A stretch of 64,000 nt of DNA, taken from NCBI GenBank assembly GCA_018000995.1, contig JAGNIU010000001.1, forward strand, positions 186,001 through 250,000, read 5' to 3'. This DNA comes from Bacteroidia bacterium. GTDB taxonomy: Bacteria; Bacteroidota; Bacteroidia; B-17B0; Aurantibacillaceae. The position numbers and the translations under genes are program-made. Position 1 is the stretch's first letter, and every line of letters begins with the position of its first letter. Positions 1 to 8,410 of the stretch are shown here, one piece after another. The notes under the pieces are model-generated. The model ran no database searches and was not told where the DNA came from. It saw only the letters and a list, made by a program, of their open reading frames with translations.

Positions 1-274
1 TGCTTACTCTGGTAAAAAATTTATTTCCCATTTGATCCATTAGGATAAGAGAACCATTTTCATCGTTAAGCGTTTTGTACGACATCATCATACTGCTCAT
101 TTCGGTTAATGACTTTTTATCCTTATAAAATATTTTTGTTTCCATATCACCCATCATGGCGGCTTGCTCAGGCGGTACGCCTTCCATTGCCATCAAATAA
201 GTAACTGAGCCCTCTTGTTGTGCATACGTAAACGCACACATAAAAATGGCAACTGCTGTAATTAATTTTTTCAT
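1..274 (-). CDS. Secreted DUF4412-like protein (partial, 3' end outside window)
   Basis: This gene runs off the left edge, so only the first 91 residues are visible. The start is the ATG at 274, followed by a clear Sec signal peptide (MKKLITAVAIFMCAFTYA, cleavage before QQEG). The mature part reads as beta-strand-rich and is rich in methionine (AAMMGDMETK, EMSSMMMSYK). It follows the same scheme as the two genes to its right: a short strand, then a block about changes in the protein's own film or state, then a Met-rich stretch. I therefore place it as a third, more divergent member of the same DUF4412-like group. Function is unknown. The family relation is an inference from the visible layout, not from an alignment. 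Confidence 0.7.
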   Translation of the reverse strand, partial: MKKLITAVAIFMCAFTYAQQEGSVTYLMAMEGVPPEQAAMMGDMETKIFYKDKKSLTEMSSMMMSYKTLNDENGSLILMDQMGNKFFTRVS

Positions 275-372
275 TTTAATTGTTTTGGTTTATAATAGTG
301 TGTAGTCCAATTGTTGTGCCAAAGTACAGTATTTAGGCTGTTAAAATTTGTAAAATACACCAACGGCTTAAA

Positions 373-1062
373 TTACTGAAGGCCGTCGAAAAACTTCTTC
401 ATTTCTTCCTGACTAACAATTTTAAAATAAGCAGGCACATCAAAATTATTATCAGCTACCTCAGCCTTTTTAACGCTCTTGGCAGTAAATTGCATTTCAA
501 GTCCCATTTTACGTAAACGGTATTGCATCAACATACCTTTCACACCAGCATAAGGACTTAAATCATTTACGGCTTCCATTCCCATATCCTTTGTGTAATA
601 AGCATCAAATGTAACAGAGGGGTCGTTTACCATTGTTACTTTTATTTTAGTGCACTTATATCCTGCAATTACTTTTGTGTCGGCCGTTTCTTCAAATTTA
701 ATTTTGTAAGCGTCGTTTTCTTTTTGAATATCTTTTTCCGTTTCAATACACGCTTGCTTAACATCCATAAACTTCACCATTTGGGTAAGCGTTTTATTAG
801 TGAGGTCGCAAATGAACATAGTATTAAACATGCCCATAGTGCTCATTTCCATAATAAATTTATCCTTCTTAAATTTTAAAGTTGCTGAACTTGGAGCAAG
901 ACCTGCTAATGGATGGTTTTCGTCTACTACTTTTGCGTCGTATTCAATAATACCTTCATCAATAACTTTATCGTTACCGGTACTGCAAAATGTAAAACCA
1001 GAAAGAATCAGGCATACAAACAGTAGTTGAGTTATTTTTAGTATTAAGGGCTTGGTATTCAA
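373..1062 (-). CDS. DUF4412-like exported protein, paralog 1
   Basis: A 229-residue exported protein with an N-terminal hydrophobic segment (residues about 8-27) that ends in a cysteine (FTFCS), so it may be a lipoprotein although the lipobox is not ideal. The body has the pattern of DUF4412: IIEYDA near the start, SATLKFKKDKF, a Met-rich MSTMGMF stretch, KTLTQMVKF, VIAGYKC, AYYTKDMG and a basic C-terminal part ending VSQEEMKKFF. It is clearly paralogous to the gene at 1154-1837; most of these blocks are shared almost word for word, including two cysteines. Such proteins are periplasmic or outer-membrane beta-rich proteins of unknown role in Bacteroidota. The two paralogs and the partial gene at the edge lie in the same direction and may be cotranscribed. 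Confidence 0.75.
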   Translation of the reverse strand: MNTKPLILKITQLLFVCLILSGFTFCSTGNDKVIDEGIIEYDAKVVDENHPLAGLAPSSATLKFKKDKFIMEMSTMGMFNTMFICDLTNKTLTQMVKFMDVKQACIETEKDIQKENDAYKIKFEETADTKVIAGYKCTKIKVTMVNDPSVTFDAYYTKDMGMEAVNDLSPYAGVKGMLMQYRLRKMGLEMQFTAKSVKKAEVADNNFDVPAYFKIVSQEEMKKFFDGLQ

Positions 1063-1153
1063 TGGTAAAACAAAGGCTTAAAATAAAAAAATATTAAGCA
1101 CAAAGCCAAATATATTTTCCCTTATTAGCCTTTAGTGTGAATGATTTAACAGC

Positions 1154-1837
1154 TTAGAACTGCTGGAAGATTTTTTCTATCTCTTGTTTGCTTACAATCT
1201 TGTAATAAGCAGGTATTTCAAAAGTATTATCTACTATTTCAGCCTTTTTTACATTTTTAGCAGTAAACTGCAATTCAAGACCCATTTTTTTGAGGCGGTA
1301 TTGCATTAACATCCCTTTAATTCCTAAGTACGGACTTAATGCATTTACGTTTTCGGCGCCCATTTCTTTAGTGTAATATGCTTCGAAAATTACAGTGGGG
1401 TCCTTTTCCATAGTTACCTTCACTTTATTGCATTTATAACCGGCAATTACCTTGGTCTCTTTCGTTTCTTCACATTTAATTTTATACTGAAGATTCTCTA
1501 TTTGGATATCCTTTTCGCTTTCTATGCAAGCTTGTTTGATGTCAAGAAATTTTACCATTTGCGTCAATGTTTTATTGCTTTGATTGCAAACGAACATGGT
1601 TGTAAACATGCCCATGGTGCTCATTTCTAAAACAAATTTATCGTCTTTAAATTTTAAAGTAGCAGTAGTAGGTATCATGCCTGCCCAAGGATGATTTTGA
1701 TCAACAGCAACTACATCATACTCAATAATTCCTTCGTTCAGAATTTTATCATTCTTTTCGGCGCAGCCTGTAAAAACAAAAATTGTAATTACAAACAGAA
1801 GGAGACGAGGGATATTAAGTATTGAGTTCAATTTCAT
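1154..1837 (-). CDS. DUF4412-like lipoprotein, paralog 2
   Basis: A 227-residue lipoprotein. The signal peptide ends in a good lipobox (VFTGC, Cys at about residue 25). The mature protein repeats the blocks of its neighbour at 373-1062: IIEYDVVAVDQNHP, ATLKFKDDKFVLEMSTMGMF, NKTLTQMVKFLDIKQACIE, YKCNKVKVTM, EAYYTKEMG, YRLKKMGLELQFTAK. This identifies a recent tandem duplication. Two conserved cysteines (in the CNQSNKTL and KQACIE blocks) could form a disulfide. No catalytic motif is visible. The role is unknown; the family is predicted to be periplasmic-facing and beta-rich. A terminator at 1902-1930 lies upstream and separates it from the gene at 1950-2309. Confidence 0.78.
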   Translation of the reverse strand: MKLNSILNIPRLLLFVITIFVFTGCAEKNDKILNEGIIEYDVVAVDQNHPWAGMIPTTATLKFKDDKFVLEMSTMGMFTTMFVCNQSNKTLTQMVKFLDIKQACIESEKDIQIENLQYKIKCEETKETKVIAGYKCNKVKVTMEKDPTVIFEAYYTKEMGAENVNALSPYLGIKGMLMQYRLKKMGLELQFTAKNVKKAEIVDNTFEIPAYYKIVSKQEIEKIFQQF

Positions 1838-1901
1838 TTGTGCTAAGGGCTTAAATTAAGAAATTATTAAACACCGCTGTTTAAAAGTCTTGGTTAGTTC
1901 A

Positions 1902-1930
1902 TAAAAAAAGCCCCTTAACGAGGCTTTTGT
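1902..1930 (-). terminator. Rho-independent terminator
   Basis: AAAAGCC (1906-1912) pairs with GGCTTTT (1922-1928) across a nine-base loop. A run of seven A on the plus strand at 1903-1909 gives the U tract when read on the minus strand. It ends the minus-strand lipoprotein gene at 1950-2309. Confidence 0.75.
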
Positions 1931-1949
1931 TTATAATGAAAATTATTGT

Positions 1950-2309
1950 TTAGCGAACCACAACGGTCTTCTCTACGCTCTTACCTTCTTCTAATTTAAT
2001 AATGCTGATGCCTGTCATAGAGGCGGTACCTATAGCTCTTACATCATAAATAGCAGGCAATTTAAATGTGAAAGAAACTCTTCCGGTTCCATCAGTAACT
2101 CCTGTTGCACGTATATCGGCAGTAATTGTTCCACTATTTGGTGTTTTTACATTAGCAAACAGATAAACTGTTGCGCCACTCATACCAACACCTGTTGAGT
2201 CGTGACAAATAATATTAGCAATACAGTCGGTATTTTTTTTACATGATGTGATGCATAAAAAACCAACTCCTAGAGTTGCTACTGCGATAAATAATCCTCT
2301 TAATTTCAT
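1950..2309 (-). CDS. Small Ig-like/carboxypeptidase-regulatory-like lipoprotein
   Basis: A 119-residue lipoprotein. The signal peptide (MKLRGLFIAVATLGVGFLC) leads to a lipobox ITSC followed by KK. The remaining 95 residues look like a single beta-sandwich of the carboxypeptidase-regulatory or big Ig-like kind: GATVYLF, a variable insert, then GVTDGTGRVSFTFKLPAIYDVRA and a final EKTVVVR strand. Such domains are found on Bacteroidota surface lipoproteins and usually act as structural or binding modules. No enzyme motif is present. It has its own terminator and stands alone between the DUF4412-like genes and a divergent cyclophilin gene, with 58 bases between the two start codons. Confidence 0.7.
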   Translation of the reverse strand: MKLRGLFIAVATLGVGFLCITSCKKNTDCIANIICHDSTGVGMSGATVYLFANVKTPNSGTITADIRATGVTDGTGRVSFTFKLPAIYDVRAIGTASMTGISIIKLEEGKSVEKTVVVR

Positions 2310-2367
2310 CTGTTCTAAAAATTTAATACGATATTCGTTAAAGCAAATGTAATAAATTAAGTTTTAA

Positions 2368-3204
2368 ATGACAAATAGTAAAGCCTTAGTTTTTAGTGTT
2401 TTAATGCTCTTTTTAGGGGCTTTTTGTGGCGCTCAAACCCATAGTAAAGAGACTATTTTGATAAGCACATCCCTAGGCAATATTAAAATTAAGTTGTTCG
2501 AGGAGACGCCTTTACATAAGAAAAACTTCCTAAAACTGGTTAAGCAAGGCTTCTATGACAGCCTCCTTTTTCATAGAGTAATTAATAGCTTTATGATACA
2601 AGGCGGCGACCCTGATAGCAAACGAGCAAATGATACAATATTGTTAGGGAATGGAGACGTTGGCTATTGGATTCCAGCCGAAATAAACCCAAAAATCTAT
2701 CACAAAAAGGGTGTTTTGGCAGCTGCGCGTGAGGGCGATGACATTAATCCTAAAAAAGAATCCTCAGGTTGTCAGTTTTATATTGTGATGGGGAAAAAAT
2801 ACGATTCGCTTGCCTTGCAAAAAGCAGAAATCAGAGTTAATCGGGAAATCATCACTAAAATAAATTATTTAGTGGGCTTTGGAGGAAAAAGTCCTGAATT
2901 GAAATCGTATTACACCCGATTGTTTGCTCAAGGAAAAGAAGACAGTTTGAAAATTGTAGTGAAACAACTTACCGATGCGGTTAGTAAAGCCGAATACGCT
3001 AAAACAAAACATTATACATGGTCGTCCACACAACGAAAAACATACGCAACGCTTGGCGGCACTCCACATCTAGATAATAACTACACTATTTTTGGAGAAG
3101 TGATTGAAGGCTTGGAAGTGATTGATAAAATTGCTGCTTCAAAAACCGACAAAAACGACAGACCAAAAGAAAATATCAGAATGAAAATTAGTATAATAAA
3201 CTAA
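2368..3204 (+). CDS. Periplasmic cyclophilin-type peptidyl-prolyl isomerase
   Basis: A 278-residue exported cyclophilin (SPI signal peptide ending FCGAQ at about residue 22). The cyclophilin core is easy to follow: ILISTSLGNIKIKLF, FLKLVKQGFYDSLLFHRVI, FMIQGGDP, GVLAAAR, SSGCQFYIVMG, and after an insertion DNNYTIFGEVIEGLEVIDKIA. The catalytic-loop FHRVI and MIQGGDP motifs are intact. Between QFYIVMG and the final FGEV block lies an extra helical segment of about 75 residues (about 150-225), which occurs in periplasmic cyclophilins of Bacteroidota and may be a substrate-binding arm. It should fold proteins in the periplasm. It is convergent with the next gene; the two stop codons overlap by four bases. 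Confidence 0.92.
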   Translation: MTNSKALVFSVLMLFLGAFCGAQTHSKETILISTSLGNIKIKLFEETPLHKKNFLKLVKQGFYDSLLFHRVINSFMIQGGDPDSKRANDTILLGNGDVGYWIPAEINPKIYHKKGVLAAAREGDDINPKKESSGCQFYIVMGKKYDSLALQKAEIRVNREIITKINYLVGFGGKSPELKSYYTRLFAQGKEDSLKIVVKQLTDAVSKAEYAKTKHYTWSSTQRKTYATLGGTPHLDNNYTIFGEVIEGLEVIDKIAASKTDKNDRPKENIRMKISIIN

Positions 3205-3710
3205 TCCTTTGTAAAGTACATATTGATGTTTAAATACGAGTGATTCCGGTCGCTAATCATAAAATCCTTTTCGTTTATCTTAAAAATTTTAAAGCGATTC
3301 GGCACATAGTTTACTGTTTCTTTTTTCAATAAATATTTTTGTACGGTTATCATACTATCGGCACAATTAATTTTAATCTTCGCAATCGCTTTACCATGAT
3401 ACGCCATTTTTCCCTGGTGCATAATATCCCAATCGTAAATCATTACAGTATCATTAGGATTGAATTTTATTTTATACTTAGCGATTTCCGATTTGTCTTC
3501 TGCAGATAAATTGCCTGCTAGTTGTAATTCAAATTTATAGTATTGCATTCTGTTATGAATTGCAGTATCGGTTGGAAAAAGTCGGGTGCGGCCATTGCGA
3601 TGAGTCGTGCCTTTGTATATAACACCTAATTCTTTAATACTTTCACAGGTAAGTTGCGCAAAAGAGCTTTGCAGAACTAAACAGAATATGAAACTAAAAA
3701 TAAATTTCAT
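3201..3710 (-). CDS. Hypothetical secreted protein
   Basis: A 169-residue protein with a signal peptide (MKFIFSFIFCLVLQSSFAQ). I do not recognise the family. The mature region alternates beta-like stretches with charged turns and has two cysteines (LTCESIK near the N-terminus and INCADSM). It starts one base after the stop codon of the methyltransferase gene (3711-4583), so the two are almost certainly cotranscribed. Its end overlaps the stop codon of the convergent cyclophilin gene by four bases. No function can be assigned. Confidence 0.6.
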   Translation of the reverse strand: MKFIFSFIFCLVLQSSFAQLTCESIKELGVIYKGTTHRNGRTRLFPTDTAIHNRMQYYKFELQLAGNLSAEDKSEIAKYKIKFNPNDTVMIYDWDIMHQGKMAYHGKAIAKIKINCADSMITVQKYLLKKETVNYVPNRFKIFKINEKDFMISDRNHSYLNINMYFTKD

Positions 3711-4583
3711 TTACTTTTCTAATTTTCCCCAAACTCCTAATGGAAGTTTAACGCCACTTTTAGCATTTAAAAATAACTCGCCAACACTTAATTCAGATTT
3801 GTGTTTTTTAGCGAAAGGACTTAATAAATTTTCAGGAACCATTGCCGAAAATCCTAATGAATAAGCATTTAAAATCAATAAATGTTTTTCATGGTCTAAC
3901 AATTGCAAAACCCCATCCATCATCTCTGCAATATTATCTTCTAATTGCCACTTTTCTCCGTTGGGACCGTGACCAAATGCAGGCGGATCTAAAATTATAC
4001 CATTGTATTTATTACCACGGCGAATTTCCTTTTTCACAAATTTCAAAGCATCATCTACTAACCAACGAATATTATCGAGGTTCGATTTTTGCATGTTTTC
4101 GTTAGCCCAGGTAACCACTTGTTTAATACTATCAACGTGAGTAACATCTGCCCCTGCTGCACGAGCAGCAATAGAAGCCCCGCCTGTGTAAGCAAATAAA
4201 TTTAAAAACTTAGGTTTGTTGAGTTTAGATAAGTAATCATAAATCACATCCCAATTCACAGCTTGCTCCGGAAAAACACCAACGTGTTTAAATCCGGTTA
4301 AACCCAAACGAAAGGTTAACTCACTTTGTTTTGATAAAGCGTAATTGATAGTCCACTGATCAGGCATTTGTTTCAACTTTTTCCAATCACCCTGCGAACT
4401 TGATTTAGGAATGAACTTCACGCTAGCTTGTTTCTCCCAATCGGCGTTCGAATAAATTTTTGGCCACACGGCTTGTGGTTCGGGACGAATAGTAATGTAT
4501 TTTCCAAAACGCTCGAGTTTTTCAAAATCACCACAATCAATTAATTCGTAATCTTTCCAGTTTTTAGGGCTTAGCAATTCCAT
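3711..4583 (-). CDS. Class I SAM-dependent methyltransferase, RlmI/RlmK-like
   Basis: A 290-residue cytosolic methyltransferase. The SAM-binding fold is visible from about residue 125: FLNLFAYTGGASIAARAAGADVTHVDS gives motif I and the acidic end of beta-2 is VTHVDS. The catalytic motif is DPPAFGHG, like the DPPxF of the RlmI/RlmK group that modifies 23S rRNA. The N-terminal 100 residues (ELIDCGDFEKLERFG, RPEPQAVWPK) resemble the region that precedes the catalytic domain in this group. The exact target base is not decidable from the sequence. It leads a two-gene minus-strand unit with the hypothetical secreted protein downstream. Confidence 0.82.
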   Translation of the reverse strand: MELLSPKNWKDYELIDCGDFEKLERFGKYITIRPEPQAVWPKIYSNADWEKQASVKFIPKSSSQGDWKKLKQMPDQWTINYALSKQSELTFRLGLTGFKHVGVFPEQAVNWDVIYDYLSKLNKPKFLNLFAYTGGASIAARAAGADVTHVDSIKQVVTWANENMQKSNLDNIRWLVDDALKFVKKEIRRGNKYNGIILDPPAFGHGPNGEKWQLEDNIAEMMDGVLQLLDHEKHLLILNAYSLGFSAMVPENLLSPFAKKHKSELSVGELFLNAKSGVKLPLGVWGKLEK

Positions 4584-4717
4584 AATACAAAGAAAATGAA
4601 AAACTCTTACTTACAAACCGATAACTAAACATTTAGTAAAGAGAAAATTGTTAATAAATGCCCGCGTTTACAGGCGTTTCAGTTTTTTAAAATAATACTT
4701 TAGATAAAATTTAATTC

Positions 4718-6334
4718 ATGGCCAAATCAGGTAATTCACCTTTCGTTGCAATCATCACTGTGTTTTTTTTCTGGGGCTTTTTAGCAGCCTCTAACGGAAT
4801 TTTTATTCCCTTCTGTAAAACACATTTTAATTTAACACAATTTCAGTCGCAGCTAATCGACAGCGCATTTTACGGTGCGTATTTTATTGGCTCTCTCCTG
4901 CTCTATATTTTTTCGCTTCAGTTAAATAGTGATATCATTAATAAAATAGGTTACAAAAAAGCAATTGTATATGGTTTAGGCATTTCTATTTTAGGAGCTA
5001 TTTGTATGATTCCTGCCGTTAACTCCGGCTCGTTTGCATTCATCCTTGTTGCATTTTTCATCATTGCACTTGGCTTTTCTCTTCAACAAACTTCTGCTAA
5101 TCCTTTAGTATTAAATATCGGCGATCCTGCAAAAGGTTCACACCGTTTAAATTTTGCCGGCAGCGTAAATTCATTCGGAACAACTATCGGTCCCATCCTC
5201 GTGAGTTTTGTTTTGTTTGGAAAAGCAATTGCAAGTGGTGCCGACAAAGAATCTGCTTCTATCACATCCATAAATATTTTGTACGTAATACTAGGTATTG
5301 CATTTGCTATGGCCGCTGTGATTTTAAATTTTACGCAAATACCAAAATTAACTATTGAGGAAAACGACAGCAACATGAAGATTTTAAAAGCACCTTTGTT
5401 CTTTATCATTGGCACTTTACTCTTTCTAATTTCAGTATTTGTTTATTTTGCTTTAGATGTTGTTGCAACAAATCAGAGTCAGTTTTTATTCTTAATTCTA
5501 TTTGCATTATTCCTCGGCGTTATCACTGCCATTCTTTTATTGCAGTATAAAAAAATAAAAAGAGAAGACCGCCTCGAAACAAAACCTTATCCGCAAGTTT
5601 TATTAGGGATGTTGGCCATTTTCGTTTATGTTGGCGTTGAAGTTTCTATACAAAGTAATTTAGGTTCATTATTGAAACTTCCTGATTTTGGCGGACTACA
5701 GGATTCTGAAATCGGTCCGTTTATTTCTTTGTATTGGGGAAGTTTAATGATTGGTCGCTGGACCGGTTCTATCGGCGCATTCGAAATGAAGAAATCTACG
5801 AATATAATTTTAACCATAATTGTTCCATTCGTTGCATTATGTTTAGTTCTTTACATGAATCATTTAAGCGGAGCCGATGCCTCTAAATTTATGATGTATG
5901 CCGTTTGTGTTGCCATTTTAATTGGTGCATTTTTTATGGGACAACAAAAACCTGCGCTTACTTTAATTATTTTTTCAGTGCTTGGAACTATAGCCATGCT
6001 AATTGGATTATTTACAACCGGCCCAATTAGTGTGTATGCTTTTTTAAGCGGCGGCTTATTTTGTTCTATCATGTGGCCCAATATTTTTTCACTCGCAACA
6101 GCTGGCTTAGGGAAATATACAAGTCAGGCTTCCTCGTTTTTAATCATGATGATTTTAGGGGGCGCGTTCATTCCGCCTATGCAAGGATTACTAGCAGATA
6201 AAACCAATATTCATTTATCTTACATCATTCCTGTAATTTGTTTTGCGTTTTTAGCTTGGTACGCATTTAAAGTAAAAGGCATTTTAAAAGCAAATGGTAT
6301 TGATTACGATAACACGAGTGAAACTTCACACTAA
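4718..6334 (+). CDS. Sugar MFS transporter, FucP/NagP family
   Basis: A 538-residue inner-membrane transporter with 12 or more hydrophobic segments. The start of the family is clear: VFFFWGFLAASNGIFIPFCK, FYGAYFIGSLL, GYKKAIVYGLGI, and FSLQQTSANPLVLNIGDP, which is typical of the FucP/glucose-galactose/NagP branch of proton symporters. It is longer than FucP (about 430) because of an extended central region with two extra hydrophobic segments (about 225-300). It is followed, two bases later, by tsdA and then by four glycoside-degrading enzymes, among them a hexosaminidase and a glycosylasparaginase. That context suggests import of N-acetylglucosamine or mannose released from glycans. The exact sugar is an inference. 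Confidence 0.85.
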   Translation: MAKSGNSPFVAIITVFFFWGFLAASNGIFIPFCKTHFNLTQFQSQLIDSAFYGAYFIGSLLLYIFSLQLNSDIINKIGYKKAIVYGLGISILGAICMIPAVNSGSFAFILVAFFIIALGFSLQQTSANPLVLNIGDPAKGSHRLNFAGSVNSFGTTIGPILVSFVLFGKAIASGADKESASITSINILYVILGIAFAMAAVILNFTQIPKLTIEENDSNMKILKAPLFFIIGTLLFLISVFVYFALDVVATNQSQFLFLILFALFLGVITAILLLQYKKIKREDRLETKPYPQVLLGMLAIFVYVGVEVSIQSNLGSLLKLPDFGGLQDSEIGPFISLYWGSLMIGRWTGSIGAFEMKKSTNIILTIIVPFVALCLVLYMNHLSGADASKFMMYAVCVAILIGAFFMGQQKPALTLIIFSVLGTIAMLIGLFTTGPISVYAFLSGGLFCSIMWPNIFSLATAGLGKYTSQASSFLIMMILGGAFIPPMQGLLADKTNIHLSYIIPVICFAFLAWYAFKVKGILKANGIDYDNTSETSH

Positions 6335-6336
6335 AC

Positions 6337-7389
6337 ATGAACGTATTTAAACACAATAGCGAAGAAAATTATATCGAGATAATACAGCGTCTTGTAAAAT
6401 GTATAGTTGTTTTACTTGTGATTATTGTTGCTCTACTTGTTTTGCAGGTTACAGGATTACCAACGCCGGAAAAAGAAATTCCTAAAAAAACTTCAGAACC
6501 AAAAACTGAAACGACTATTGAAAAACCTGTTGCTGATGTTTGGACAGCGCCCAATACAACAGAAATTAAAACTGAAAAAAACGCGGCACAAATAATTTAC
6601 GGTCGTGAATTAATAGCAAACACATCTTTATATCTAGGACCCCAAGGAAAAATTCAACATTCAAGCAATGGCATGAATTGTCAGAACTGTCATTTAGATG
6701 CGGGCACAAAACCTTTCGGAAATAATTACAGCGGTGTTGCGTCCACCTATCCAAAATTTCGTGAACGTTCCGGTAGCACAGAAACCATTTACAAACGTGT
6801 GAACGATTGTTTTGAAAGAAGTTTAAACGGAAAAGCATTAGATACTTTAAGTAACGAAATGCAAGCTATAGTTGCGTATATAAAATGGTTAGGCAAAGAT
6901 GTTCCTAAAGGCGAAAAACCAAAAGGCTGTGGCTTAACAGAACTTGCTTATCTCGGCCGAGCTGCTGATCCAGAAAAAGGAAAAGTGGTTTATATGCTGA
7001 AATGCAAAACTTGTCATACCGAAACCGGAGAGGGAAAATTATTTGATAACAAACTAACGTACCAGTACCCTCCTCTTTGGGGCGAACACAGTTACAATAA
7101 AGGCGCAGGGCTGTTTCGATTATCACGCTTTGCGGGATACGTAAAATCAAACATGCCGCAAAATGTTACTGCTGATATGCAATTAACCGATGAAGAAGCT
7201 TGGGACGTTGCAGCGTTTGTAAACTCTCAACCCCGACCCGAAAAAGATCAAAACAAAGATTGGCCAAGATTAGCCGGCAAACCAATTGATCATCCATTTG
7301 GTCCTTACGCGGATAAATTTTCAGAACAACAACATAAATACGGACCTTTTGGTCCAATTGCTGATGCCAGAAAGAAATCAAAAAAATAA
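6337..7389 (+). CDS. tsdA: Diheme cytochrome c, TsdA-like thiosulfate dehydrogenase
   Basis: A 350-residue protein with an N-terminal membrane anchor (about residues 18-40), a Pro/Lys/Glu linker and two cytochrome c domains. Heme sites are CQNCH (115-119) and CKTCH (223-227). The surrounding blocks match thiosulfate dehydrogenase TsdA: NCHLDAG after heme 1, RSGSTETIYKRVNDCFERSLNG, MQAIVAYIKWL, PPLWGEHSYNKGAGLFRL and the final EEAWDVAAFVNSQPRP. Cys158 sits where TsdA enzymes carry the cysteine ligand of heme 1. TsdA oxidises thiosulfate to tetrathionate or runs in reverse as a tetrathionate reductase. The next two genes are a split YeeE/TsuA-like thiosulfate channel, which supports the call. 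The direction of catalysis cannot be told from sequence. Confidence 0.82.
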   Translation: MNVFKHNSEENYIEIIQRLVKCIVVLLVIIVALLVLQVTGLPTPEKEIPKKTSEPKTETTIEKPVADVWTAPNTTEIKTEKNAAQIIYGRELIANTSLYLGPQGKIQHSSNGMNCQNCHLDAGTKPFGNNYSGVASTYPKFRERSGSTETIYKRVNDCFERSLNGKALDTLSNEMQAIVAYIKWLGKDVPKGEKPKGCGLTELAYLGRAADPEKGKVVYMLKCKTCHTETGEGKLFDNKLTYQYPPLWGEHSYNKGAGLFRLSRFAGYVKSNMPQNVTADMQLTDEEAWDVAAFVNSQPRPEKDQNKDWPRLAGKPIDHPFGPYADKFSEQQHKYGPFGPIADARKKSKK

Positions 7390-7427
7390 ATCACAATTAG
7401 TATATTAGTAAAACATAAAAATAACAC

Positions 7428-7988
7428 ATGGAAATTTTAACACAACCTTGGCCCTGGTATATAACCGGTCCTTTAATTGGATTAATGGTGCCTTTATTAC
7501 TTTTATTTGGCAACAAAGCTTTTGGTATCTCATCATCACTCCGTCATTTTTGCGCCATGTGCATTCCTACCAAAGCAAAATTTTTTCAATACGATTGGAA
7601 AGCTGAGAAATGGAATTTAATTTTTGCAGGCGGAATGATTATTGGCGGATGTATTGCCGGTTGCCTTTTAAAAAATCCAAATCCAATTGTCTTATCTGAA
7701 TCAGCTGTTGAAAGCATGAACAAATTAGGCATTACAGATTATTCAGGTTTAATTCCTAACGAAGTTTTTAATTTCTCTTCGCTCTTAACACTGAAAGGAT
7801 TTTTATTAATTATTGTTGGCGGATTCTTTATTGGCTTTGGCACACGTTACGCAGGAGGTTGCACATCTGGTCACGCCATTATGGGAATTTCTAATTTACA
7901 ATTACCTTCTTTAATAGCCACCTGTTGTTTTTTTGCAGGAGGATTATTAATGACTTGGTTTATTCTTCCACATATAATGCATTTATAA
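7428..7988 (+). CDS. YeeE/YedE-family transporter half, N-terminal type (TsuA-like)
   Basis: A 186-residue inner-membrane protein with about five hydrophobic helices. It carries the signature of YeeE/YedE proteins: [11 protein letters not shown] near residue 40 and [14 protein letters not shown] (about 136-149), where the cysteine in GCTSGH corresponds to a residue needed for thiosulfate passage in TsuA (YeeE). In the single-chain TsuA both halves are fused; here the second half is the next gene, one base further on, as in the PmpA/PmpB-type split systems. With TsdA directly upstream this pair most likely brings thiosulfate or a related sulfur compound into the cell. Confidence 0.85.
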   Translation: MEILTQPWPWYITGPLIGLMVPLLLLFGNKAFGISSSLRHFCAMCIPTKAKFFQYDWKAEKWNLIFAGGMIIGGCIAGCLLKNPNPIVLSESAVESMNKLGITDYSGLIPNEVFNFSSLLTLKGFLLIIVGGFFIGFGTRYAGGCTSGHAIMGISNLQLPSLIATCCFFAGGLLMTWFILPHIMHL

Positions 7989-7989
7989 T

Positions 7990-8400
7990 ATGAAAAATAT
8001 AAAATTTTTATTGCTCGGTACCATATTCGGAATTATTTTAATTAAAGGGGAAGTTATTTCCTGGTTCCGCATTCAGGAAATGTTTCGTTTTCAATCTTTC
8101 CACATGTATGGTACAATTTGTTCTGCCATCGCGGTTGGTATGCTTTCTATTTTTTTAATAAAGAAATTTAAAGTGAAAACATTCTCCGGAGAGGAAATTG
8201 TTATCGAAGACAAACAATTTTCAAAAGGAAATATTATCGGCGGTTTAATGTTTGGTATTGGATGGGCCATGACAGGTGCTTGTCCAGGACCGTTATACGC
8301 TCTCGTTGGAACAGGCTTACCAATTGTAATAGTTATTTTATTAAGTGCTGTTTTTGGCACTTATGTTTATGGGGTAATAAGAGAAAAATTACCGCACTAA
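7990..8400 (+). CDS. YeeE/YedE-family transporter half, C-terminal type (DUF6691)
   Basis: A 136-residue membrane protein with four hydrophobic segments, the partner of the preceding gene. The key motif is GIGWAMTGACPGPLYAL (about 89-105), the mirror of GCTSGH in the other half and the mark of the DUF6691 part of YeeE/YedE transporters; Cys98 is the likely sulfur-relay residue. The start follows the preceding stop codon by one base (TAATATG), which indicates translational coupling. It should form a heteromer with the upstream half. The gene ends ten bases before the hexosaminidase gene, so the sulfur module and the glycan module are probably on one transcript. Confidence 0.83.
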   Translation: MKNIKFLLLGTIFGIILIKGEVISWFRIQEMFRFQSFHMYGTICSAIAVGMLSIFLIKKFKVKTFSGEEIVIEDKQFSKGNIIGGLMFGIGWAMTGACPGPLYALVGTGLPIVIVILLSAVFGTYVYGVIREKLPH

Positions 8401-8410
8401 GTTTCAATCA

